Shown here in pieces: positions 42,701 through 54,700 of a stretch of 64,000 nt of DNA (its first letter is position 1; each line of letters begins with the position of its first letter). A model generated the notes under the pieces. It ran no database searches, was not told where the DNA came from, and saw only the letters and a list, made by a program, of their open reading frames with translations. The translations under genes were made by a program, and so were the position numbers. Location of the stretch: assembly GCA_002633005.1 (NCBI GenBank), contig NMRA01000526.1, positions 107,678 through 171,677 on the forward strand. Direction: 5' to 3'. The DNA comes from Phoronis australis (Eukaryota > Phoronida > Phoronidae).

Positions 42701-45700
42701 TGTGGTACACCGCCCATAGCCCATGGACAGCATAGCACTGAAAAAAGCGAGGGCTATAGCCTCCACAGCCCCCTATGGTGCGCCGCCCATGTGTATGGTA
42801 ACTCAAGTCACCTGTAAATAACTCTTGCAACCTTTCACATTCCTGGTGTGTTTATACCAGCAAAGAGCTACGGTAACAAAATGCCAGTTTGCCAACTGGA
42901 TATCAGCTTCTCATCACATAGTCTGTTTACAGCTCATCAATGTTTAGTACAAAATAGGCTTATCAACAAAAACATGTTGACTTCCTTTGTTTTATCTGTT
43001 AAATGCCAATCATGACCCAGATACTCAACAGCACAAAGTGTGTGTCAGATCTCTCTATATCATGATAAGAAATAGTTACCATTTCTGTAAACAGACCAGT
43101 CAGTTTAGTGACCTGCTGCCATGTAAAGGGAATAGCTGACTTTTCATATTGGCACTCTGTAAAGTAATGAGAGCGAGAAACCAGACCTTTGCTAGATCCT
43201 GACTCAGATTTGGTAGACAGAAATTGACTACTCTATAGACATAGTGGTGTATTACAGTGGCGGATGTAGGATATCACATGGGGGGCCCAACATTTTGTCT
43301 GTAAACATTTGCTCAAAGCACGATTGTAGATGCGCATAGCACCAAATGGGGGGAGGTTGGGTTTTCCCCCCTCCCGCCCAGGAATTTTTTTCTGTTTTTT
43401 TCCTCTAAAAATCAAGCATAGTCCTTGATTCCCGAAGTATTATCCAAGAAAAAAAGGCATAAAAAGAAAGAAAAAAAACGGAGAAAGTGTCAAACAGGAA
43501 AAACTGCAAGTATCACAGACTCGAACTCACGACCTGGCGGATAAAGCACGTGTGCTTTACCACTGCACAACCATGATTCAACTCCTACCTTGATACTAAG
43601 AGACCTACTTGTTTATGGTCCACAGCGAACTTTTTGTAATGCTTATTACATATTTTATATTTTATGCAATCAGTTCATAACAAATTTGTTGTATTTAAAA
43701 TAGTCATCAATTGCCCAAAAGACCAAATCCGTTTTTTGTGTTGGCAATGACGCGATTGCTTTGGAAATCGTCTTAAGTTAAGGTTTGACAAAGAGAGAAT
43801 TATGAGTTTCTGAGTGATTCACTAAGGCTTCGATTAAAATTGACATCTTACCAGCAGCTTCTGTTTTTTTCATTATAACTCAGATTCCATTTTCTTTAAA
43901 AAGTGAAGTAATTTTCTTCATTGTACAGTGGAGCAGATGACGGAAATGGAGGCGTTGTGCCTAGCGCCACTGCCGGTCGCCTGGGATATCGCGAGAGAGC
44001 CTATACTTAGCCATAGTTACGATTGCGCCGTGTTCCGAATTTGACACTTGAAATTGGATTTGAGCCCTCCCTCCCCCAACCACTAAAACTGCTCACATTT
44101 AAATCTTGTTTCAGCCGTATAATTTTAATTACCGGGGTTAATTAATAAACTCAACATTTCCCTACGCTCTTGCTGTTTTATTTTTTTGCGGCAGCCAAGG
44201 GGGGGGACAGGCTCCCTGGGCCCCCCCCCCTAAATCCGCCTATGTACATGTATTAATAAATCCAATGTCAACCCATCCCATTGTTTGACTAGGTAATAGG
44301 TACACCAATGGCTTGTTGACTTCAGCTTGGCTCGAAATTCTGCTTTATCAGTTGCAGCCTCTAACTATTCCACTGCGCATTCTTTTCGCAGTGATAAATA
44401 ACGTAGAAAATAAATCTGAAACTAAATAAAGCGATCCAGAACCTCCCAAGGATACTATTGGTTCACGAAGTGTAGAATATAAATAGGTAAATAAAACAAC
44501 AAGCTTAGAATGGATCAACTGAAATTTTCGGATGTAATAACGTCCTTTGTCAACAGAAACAGAAATAAAGTAAAATCAAACACTGTATGACAATTGACAT
44601 TTAAGATATGGTGTAATGAATATGATACATTTTTGTGTAAAAAATTCAATGATATATTTTAAGAAGTTTTTATGTTCAATCCATGAGGTTCTATTGTATT
44701 GAGCTTGTCTATCCAATATTGTTCTACACCTATTAAACATTTTATTTCATTTCTTATCCAACTAATATAATACTGCAAATTTAAAAAAAATCATTATCAT
44801 GATAGCTTCTATGACCATATATCAAACCGCAATAACTTCGATGTCTACTTTCTACCGAAGCCTGTCTCAAAGGTTCTGCTAACTTCGCAGTTTACATCTG
44901 ATTCAATGCACTTGTACGGGAGTCAAGTTGTTATGAAATGAAAAGACATAGAGATATGTTGGATTGCTTTTCGTCTATGGGTAAGAAAAATGAAAATTTG
45001 ATTGTGTAATGTTAAAATACGCAACATATATATCCATAGATGCTTGTTGTTATTCAGTAATGGACCGTTCCTTATTATGTGTCTTGAAAAATGCAACATT
45101 ATCAGGAAGAGATAACTAGGTTATCTCTTCCTGACATTATGTATATCTGCTGTTTTGAATTGTAGGTTGCTGTCTCACGTGAATGACCCAATGATTGACG
45201 ATGACATTCCGCGTGAGTACACAGTCTATCTGTGTCCCACAGGTCATCTGCAGTCACAGCTTGAGGTGTTCTGGCACAACTCCAAGGAACGTTGCGGATG
45301 GAACGGTGCTCTCAAGTCCTTACCACACATCACTCTCTGCTCATTTTTTATGGTGAGATTACGTTCTTTTGCTTTCCATTGCTACGGTGATTTTATTGCT
45401 GCACTCGTTTGTGTTCATTGTTACCTGTAGCTCAGGTCAGTATAGCAGGCTTGAAAAGTTGATCTAAATTTGTGAGGGAAACCCTGGATGAACACAGATA
45501 TTGACGTTAAATTTTTTTGTGCTCCAGAATTTCAATGCAAAGAGATTTTGTATCCAGATGAGTTATAAACTTTAAACATCAATGCAAAAGATATTATCAA
45601 ACTTTATTTCTTCATTTGTTTGAAAGTGACTTGTGAGATCGTTACGGATGTTACAGTGAAACATATCGGGGGAGAGCACAGTGAAACATATCCGGGGGTA

Positions 45701-48700
45701 CTGCCGTTTGCATTAGATCTGGACTTGAGACAGATGTTGGGGTACTGCCATTTGCATTACATCTGGGTTTGAGACAGATGATTGTAAACTGTTTACAAAA
45801 CCTGGGAAGTGTGATTGATGAACTCAAGCATTTTGATTCTGTTTACCAAAGTACTCTCATTAGGGTGTTTTTTCTCATGCTGGTTTGTTGAAAATTTTAT
45901 AATTTTGCGGTTGGTTTGTTCATTTCGTTACTTCAATTTTAAATTGGCAAATGATGGCATATAGTGTATCCTACAAACTTTTCAGGTTCGCGCTCGAATC
46001 TACAAATGACAGTACTAGAAATGACAATTGACGAATACTCTTATTATCAAAGTCAAACTTGACGCATAAGCAATAATAACTTTGCTTTTTCTATGACCGT
46101 TCTCGGCAGGCTATAGCCAGATATGGCGTTTTACGTGGTTTGTACAGTCTGGAAAAATTCATGGAATTTATGGATTTTGCCAATTTATGGAAAACCCTTA
46201 AATACATGGCAATTAGTTATCCTGGAAATACTGAACCTTTAAAGATGCTGCTTACCTGCAACTTCTGTTATAAAAACTTTGATTAAGAACATTTATCTTT
46301 TCTGTCTTACCTTGTTCCTTATTCAAATTATAACTGAATTGATACTTAGTCTTGAGAACTCATTGTCCATTATTGCTTCAGACCATCTAAGTTATGTTGC
46401 CCATAAGGCTGTCAGGGGAATTTCAGGCATTGTATTACAATCAGTTTGAATTTAAAAAGCAAGATAAGAGTTGCTCTTGTCTGTTCCCTCATAAACACTG
46501 TCATATTAAATGTCCTGGAGGTCCTGGATTCTTACAGGAATCTGGTAAAGTCCAATTTGTAAAATTCTGCTTGAACTACTAAGTACGTTTAAAATCAACA
46601 AAAATATTTATACGTTCCTCCACTTCCTCCATTATGAATGGCATGTTTACTGCTAGTTGGATGGCTCTTGATTTACGCCTTTTTGGTATTTTCTTAACTT
46701 GTTAAATGGGATGTTATCAAGAAGTAAATACATTTGACAAAAGACTTCTGATTACATGATCACAGTTTAATATTCAGCTTTTATTGGCTAGTCGCATGGC
46801 ATAATTGATTTATAGCTGCAGTTTTCAGTATTTTTAGTACATGACAAAATCAGGTTTTTGCTTATTGGTGAAAGCCTAAATATGCTTTGGCTTTGGCATT
46901 GAAAATCTTTTTAGTTGCAGGTTGCATGGCATATGTGGTAGTTTATTAATGCTTGAGAGGAATTTTCAAATATAAGCAATATGGATGTTGGTGGAAATCG
47001 ACCAAGCAGACCACCACTTTGAAATGTTTTCCCCAAGTCATAATCACCTGACCTGTATGCTGCTGTGTAATAGTTGATAGAATCATCACGCGCATGTTCT
47101 TTAGGCACCCGACGCACAAGTGTCCATTCTGTCACGTGCACTGAAAAAGGTCGTAGATTTACAGCGAAACCTATTCAACAAGCTCGACCTCGAGCACTTC
47201 TCATCGCCCAACTTTATTGGTCTCTTCGTCTCTGACAAGCATGCAGTAATGCTACAGAAAATTTTAGAAGATTTCGCCAACGAACTGTCAAAATCAGGTT
47301 TGTGTAATATTTATTTGTTGTAGAAGGTTGGTGGTTGCTTTCACTGCCACTCAACTGTGCCAGCCATTTTGCTGGAACACCACCAGAAATTCCATATTTA
47401 ATTTTGGTTTTTTTAAAACGTTTTTGTCTAAAAAGAAGCAGAAAGAGTATGCAAGTGTTTTGTCCTTTTATTGTGTATCGCTCGTCATAGAAACATTACG
47501 TCCTGTGTATCACTTGGTTGTGGGTATTTCCTCCACTGATACAGTTAACTTAAGGTTACGTGGGACCTTATCGACAAGTCTGAGCATTTAGCAAACTGTA
47601 GAACTTAGCTCAGAGTCGGTAAAAATTTGCATAACAGGTATTTTCCAAAAATAGAAAGCCCATTGAATTTGATTTTTACAGAAAGATCTCGTACTGACGA
47701 ACACGAGTAAAGTTTGAATAAAGACAACAACTTTAATTTCTAAAATGTAATGGCAGTAAAACATCACCATTGTCAAGCTTTATTCAGAGAATGCATGCCA
47801 GGATGGCTACAGTTACAGTACATGGAAAATACACGAGAATTTTCTGTGTATTGTACCTGTAGTCATCGTGGTATGCATTCTCTGGATAAAGCTTGACAAT
47901 GGTAGATGTTTTATCACTGAAACATGTTGGTACGTTTTAGAAAAGTTGTTTTGGAGTACATTACAGTAATTTAGTATCTAAAAGTTTTTGTGAATCCAAT
48001 CATTTCCGAGATATGATGGACTGGACAGGTCTGAAGTTAGCCAAATTGTGAAATTTTTCTGTGGTCCCACATAATCTTAATGAACGTATTTCACACGGGG
48101 TTAATGCTGCTTAAAGTGGCTATACACTCACCTTCTGTTACAAAAGCTGACCCTTCAACGGTATTAAATTGTTCTCAAATTGTTCCCGAGTCAAATTGAG
48201 GGTAATTTTAAGGGTTCGAAAGAACTGACAGTTATTGTTTCATGACCAGGCTCTACAGGTCGGCTTGAAATGGCATGTCATATTATGTCACCTTATACTA
48301 TGTCATGTTACACGCTTAGCATGGTTTCATGGGGTAACAAAATTCCAATTCTTCTCATCTGGGTAAAGAACAAGTTGAGAACAATTTTGTAGCTGATTTA
48401 AATCAAAACTTTGCTTCTGGAACAATACGCGGATTTATAGCCTCTTTTCTATGGCGTGCTTTCTGCTTTTCACAGCTTTAAGTGTCGTTTGAACTTGTGT
48501 TTTGTTTGCCACTGATGGGCTTACTATATTTCCTAGTCACCTGTGAGGCAGTTGCTGCATTCCCATGTATTTCAGCATCTCAGAAATTTCAGAGCAATCA
48601 TTTTTCTGGAATTACTTCCTCAAGTGTGTTGTGCCCTCATCCCAGCGAGAATATCCATGTCTACAAACTGTTAACAAAATAAAAATTTCTTAAAGAGATA

Positions 48701-51700
48701 AATTTGAAGTGTTTTAACTTAAAAAAATACAACAAAAACATAATGCAAGGCCACTCATTTTCAGCAAAGCTTTATGTATCCCACAGTGGTGTGTGCTCCA
48801 AAACATGCAGCTTTTTTCCAAAATGTGATATACGCTGGTTACATTCAAGTTATTCAATTTTGGAGGATGTCTCATTTTGTTTGGAAATAGAGGAAAATTT
48901 CATTTAATGAAATTCCAGTTGTCCACCATCATTTTGTGTTCTAAACTGTTTTCCATAACTGACTTCAAATTTGTATTATTCAAAAGTAGTTATTTTCTGT
49001 TGTTTACCGGAAGTCCTCCAGAGTTTTCCCATAGCCATATTTCACTACTTTCAGGTATAAGAGTTGAACCTCACAAAAAACAGCTTCACGTGACGCTAGC
49101 CTATCAGTTTTTGCCAGAACACAGGAGTATTCTCACTGAACTTTCCAAAGATATTGACATCTCAGATACTGGCAGGTGGGAGATCCGGTTATACTCACGA
49201 GATCAGAGGCAGGCTAACAAAGAGGTGTGTGTGTGTGTTTTAAATGGACATGGTCGGTTTTACATTTAAGAAAAACACATTTTTCGGATTATAGTTGGAT
49301 GGGAGAGACTTCTTAAGTTATTAGCATTAACCAAAACTACAGCAAAATGTGTTGTTTTTTATTTTATTACAAATGACCAATTCTCTTCATTGTCTAATAG
49401 CCATTTGTTGAAATCAAAAGGTTCAACGACTTCCAAGGAAAAACTGCTGTTTATCAGTTTGGGTTTAGCTATGCTAGCAAAGTGCTGGACTGTGGTTGCA
49501 AGTCTGATTCTGTGTTCAATTTGATGTATTAAAATCCCTTTTCTGACCGATAATGGCATCTTAAGTTGTGAATTGTCCAACTGGAATATCGTCCTTGTGT
49601 TGTTTTCATTTACCTTTCAAGTAAATTTTTTTTGTTGTATTCCTAATGAAGAAGATTCAGGGATCATTAAATTCAAGCAACACAGACAACACAGAATTAC
49701 ATGTTATGTTATGGAAAGCATCGATTTAGTCATAGTCTGACAAACGACTGCAACGTGTTATTCCAATCTCGTGGAACAGGTTTTAGAAATTAGTCAGGGT
49801 ATAATGAAGGTTGAGTCAAATGAATATAGTGAGCTCACTTGCTTGTGTCAAAGGAATTGCATAAAGTATATATTTAGTAGAATATATTGTAATTTAGTTG
49901 TGGGGATAAGATGTGAAGTGGGCTTTGAAATGTTGATGTTAAAAGAGCTGTCTTGAAATCATTTCTACTTCTTATCTTGCTTGAACAGCAATGCAAAACC
50001 ATGAGTTAGACTAACAAAGCATAGTTGGATCAGCTCTGTGGTTGTTTTTTGAAACCTGATGTGACAATGGGTATTTTTGTCACAGTATTTGTCCACTTTT
50101 TCAAAAACAATTAAAAATCACCCAATTATCACTGCAGGTAAAGTTGTGTTTTTTTCATAAACTCAAACCAGCTTTAGTTTTCTGCTGGAAGTAGTTATAA
50201 CCTATTTGTAACCAAACAAGGTATTACGAAGTTGGTTGTGGCTGAACTGACAAACCACTTCATTCAGTAACAAGCGTTGATACATTTGCATGCCTTTTTA
50301 TGAATGAATTTTTCTAATTGAAAAATGATGTGCTTGGGCGCTGTTTTTTAAGCATTGAGGCCCAGGTTTCAAAATATGTTGAGGTGCAGACCAGAACCAA
50401 AAGGCTTATAATTTATGCTTCTTGTTTTACTATGGACCTTATGGAATTCATCAATTCCTTTAGGTCTTAGGTTTTCCACTGCTTGTCTGAATTTAACTAA
50501 TTTTACATCATTTTGACTCACTAACACCTTGGTTAAGTCAGTGTGCCTTCTAACTTCCATCAACCACGATGTCTTTGGATGGTGATCATTTATATCTGTC
50601 ACAAACATCAAAAGGTTAAAAAATGGATGTGTAAAATCAAAAAGATGCTTTTACCCAATACATTCCTGTTTTTACTATTAATTATGTGCTGGTCAACTGC
50701 GAACTAACATTCTCTTGTTTGTTCATGCCCTTTGTCGATGCCTTAAATGATGTTCTGTAAATATTCTAATTTAACCACAGGTCCTCAAAGTCATTTATTC
50801 ACATGAGGCAGAGATGATTGACGAACTGGACCTCATCCCAGGCGACTATGTGTTTGCTGATAAAGCCACAATGGACCACTCAGAGGACGGCTGGTTTGTG
50901 GGAACATCATGGCTGACTGGTATGACCGGCGTACTACCGGGTGTGTTCACTGAGAGAGTGGCAGAGTCGGAGGCTTGGACACTGCACAGGTGGGAATAAT
51001 TACTGTTTAGGATTTCTTGTAAAGTGTAGTTGTAAGCAATGGATTTGGGATGAAACTAATCTGGACATACGCTAGCTAATTGATGGAATTTAGAACAAAT
51101 AGATCTTTGTGGAAAGTTAAAGCCTGTTACAAATCCCTTTGCTCTACAATTCTTGTATTGCTTCTGTGAGATCATGCATTACCATTGTAAGTATAAACTC
51201 AACATTTTTTCGTGTCACCCCAACATTTCACAAGAGCAACAAAATAGTATTCAATCGTATTTTCAGATCCATGACTTTAATAACAGGAACTGCAAGTCTC
51301 TGTGAAGCAGTGAATGGAGAATCCACTGAACCTATGTATGCTAAAGTAAGTGCTTCTCTACTCTCTTTGGCTTATTCTACACTATTCTCGAGGAATCGAA
51401 CAACACAGATTGGTTATCTACCATTTAATGTTACGTGGGAACATTGACACTTTCTCAAATCTTTCAAAATACGAAAATAGTTGCTATTTATTCAAAAAAA
51501 TGATAATAAAAGATATTTATATTATAACACAAATTAATTTGTGCCACAGACCTGTGTATTGCGCATAAAAACTTGTGATGAGCATGTTTCTTTTTTCACA
51601 AAGTATGTAAATATTAACCCTTACAACTCAAATTGTGTGTGTGGCTCTACCTAAAACTTGGCCAATCATACCATGTGTTTTACTTCCTTCCAAAAGAAGG

Positions 51701-54700
51701 GAGTATGAATTTGTAATGGGTATTGAAAACTTGTGTTTCCTTGCACTTTGGTCTAGGGTTGTTATGTGTGCACAGTTTGCATTTCAAGTTTTTCTAGCAA
51801 CAATAATCAAGTTGCTGTGTTAGACTGTCGAGTCATTTTAATCTGCTTTCGGGTTATGCAATTTTGATGCGCAGGAAATTTAATCTCAGCTAGTTGTAAT
51901 GATGTACTGGTTTATAAGCCAAGTTTGTGTAAAGGAATTTTAATGAACATTGAACAGGTTTTGTATTATTCTATGGTCAATAGTTATGAACCAGTCTTTC
52001 TGGAGCTGACTTAACACCATTCCCAAAGTTACTGTGTATAATTCATATCTGCAATGAATAATGATTTGCATTTTAGCATTGTTATGTTGATTCACCTTAG
52101 GTAAAGAAACCGTTGAAAGGGCCAAAAAAGATCTTGGTCGTTAGGCATGGTGAACGCGTGGACTGGGGTCTTGGTAAAGACTGGATTCTGAATTGTTTTG
52201 ACCAACAGGGTGAGTGTCAGTTAATATGGTGTACAGCAAGTGGAATATTTACATTCATATAAAACATTTTTGTTAAAGTCACACAGGTCTAATTCGGTCT
52301 AGCCAAAGTCGCAAACTTCTAAGACAGAACATCAGTGGTGGTGAATGTTCTCTTGAAGCATTCAATGATGGTAGTAGTTGAATATAACGTGCCCGAATTT
52401 TGAGACCCAGTTTTCACCACTGAGTAACGGGCATCAAACTGGTTCTCAAAATACGAGCATGTTTTATTCTGTAACCATTCAGTCCATAGTATCGTTAATT
52501 GGAACTGGGGTTGCTAAGTTGGTATTAAAGAGAAAAAAAGGGTTTCAAAGAAAGCGCTGTATGGGACTTTAACACCGCTTAGCATCAACAAGTACAATAC
52601 ATTCTGACCAATTTTGGCCACACTTTATTGCTAAAATTGCCTTTTTATCTTCTTAAAAACTTCTGATACTGATCCAAGTGCCCGCTGTCTTCAAAACAGT
52701 GTCCAGTGGTAGCTTTCTAACAGAACTTGAAAATGGTGAAACACTAATCTTGTGCTACTCATCTTTTGTTTTAAAAAAGAGGAATTATCATTTCACTTGT
52801 CTATGATATCCTGTCCTGAATTGGTCAAAATTTGCTGCCACTCCATCTGGTGTTTGGTCATGGAAACAGCCTTGTCACATTCTGCTGCCAGATATTTTAG
52901 TTTTGACACACTAAGTGAATATCAGCTGATTTTTTGCATCAAACGCTCATCAGGTCAATGAAACAAATCAAAGCTTGCAAATCCAAACATATTGCCTGAG
53001 TTTCACCTAGAGCAATATCAACACTTTACCCTGTCAGATCATGCTATGCTGCAACTCATGTCCCAACTGGTAATTCTGAGTGATTCTTGTGAGTTGGAAT
53101 CTGAATAGCAAAAACCCCATAGCAATTTTCTTTTTATAACCCATTCTACTTTCTCATGTTTGGTAGCTTGTAAACAACACTGTTGAAACAGTGCTGGCTG
53201 GACTCTTCACTGGTTGACACGCAACAAGATGGCTTGGCTTGTGAACGTAATGAATCAATTAGAGATATTTTCTTAAACAGCTAACCACCCCTAATGCACG
53301 GAACCAGCCAACGAAACCGAGTAGAAAGGAGTGGCATCACATGGGTTTTGAAAAAGTAGCTTGACTACAGCGACTGCGCCTGTAACTTCTACTATAATGT
53401 GCCTTGAGCTAACCTACTTTGGTGTGTGTACGTGTGGTGTTACACTGTCTTCTTAATATTTTATTCCAAGCTTCAATGACCTCACCCACTTAGTAATCGT
53501 TCTTTAATTATGGCCATGATCAATTGATATTTTCCACCCTTGAATTACATAGTCGTTTTGCCTGATTGCTGCCAGCAATGGCATTCAAGCTTTGTCTTTT
53601 TATTACTGTATATATAAACAGTTTGTCTTTTGAATGTCATTATTGTATTAACAGGTAACTTTCATCCTGGACCTAACGTCAACATGCCCAGAATTGTGCC
53701 GATGAGGAAAGGTCCTCCATCAGAATATATCGGTGACTCGCCCATTACCGAGATGGGAGCCCAGCAGGCAAAGTTACTAGGTATTTTGGAGTTAAAATTT
53801 ATTGTGACTGAAATACACATTAAGCCCTTGTTGCTTTAAGTTTTATCCTCAGCATGTTTTAACATTGAAATGGACATGACTGCATCCCATGTGCAAAAAT
53901 GTGTAGAATTCAATATTGAGAGAACAAATAGTGTTTTGGAAGGGAGATGAATCAATGTCTGTTTTTATGATCAATGAATAGAGTGAGGTGTCAACATGCC
54001 CTTATTTATTATGCATACTTATCTTGGCCAGTGCTTTAAAGTGTCAAACACCATTAAAACTGGCACAGTAGTTAAGTCTAATCTCAAAGACATGTAAAAT
54101 GACGTCTTTGACGCTTTTTGGTACAATGGTGCTGTATTCATAAATTCACAGGCTTACATTTATTTATTGGCCGGTGGAGTTTACTGGTAGTTTGTATGGC
54201 AATCGCCATCACACAATAAAAGTGTTGGACATTTTGATGTGACCTGATTACTGATGTGACATGTTCTACTTCCAGCTGTAGGAAAGTTGTCACACTCAAC
54301 TCAACTCAAACACTCTTTGATTAATTTATCTTCACCTTTCAGGTAAAGGCCTTAAACTGTCAGGCATTCAAGTGTCCCATGTTTATTGCTCTCCGGCTCT
54401 CAGGTGTGTTCAGACAGCTCATAAATTGCTCAAAGGTAAGACGCATTGACGCTGTGCTTATAACGAAGCCAGTATTCAAGCTGATTGATCAGCATCTTGC
54501 ATTCAGAGGACCTTTTTTGAATTTGGAATTGAAAAGACAAATAATAGGGAGCCAGGTGTTTGCAAGTGGTCGCATAAGAAAGGCCAAAATGGTCATTTCC
54601 TCCTTTGTGAAAAGTTATCATATTGTCTTTGGATCTTTTTCTGGTGGGCAGTTAAAAGGCTCACCAGGAACTCAATTTCTAGGAAAGTTTACTTTTATAC

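Noticed and set aside
43510-43578. Functional tRNA gene
   Set aside because: Only A- and B-box-like motifs are present; anticodon and acceptor stems do not pair.
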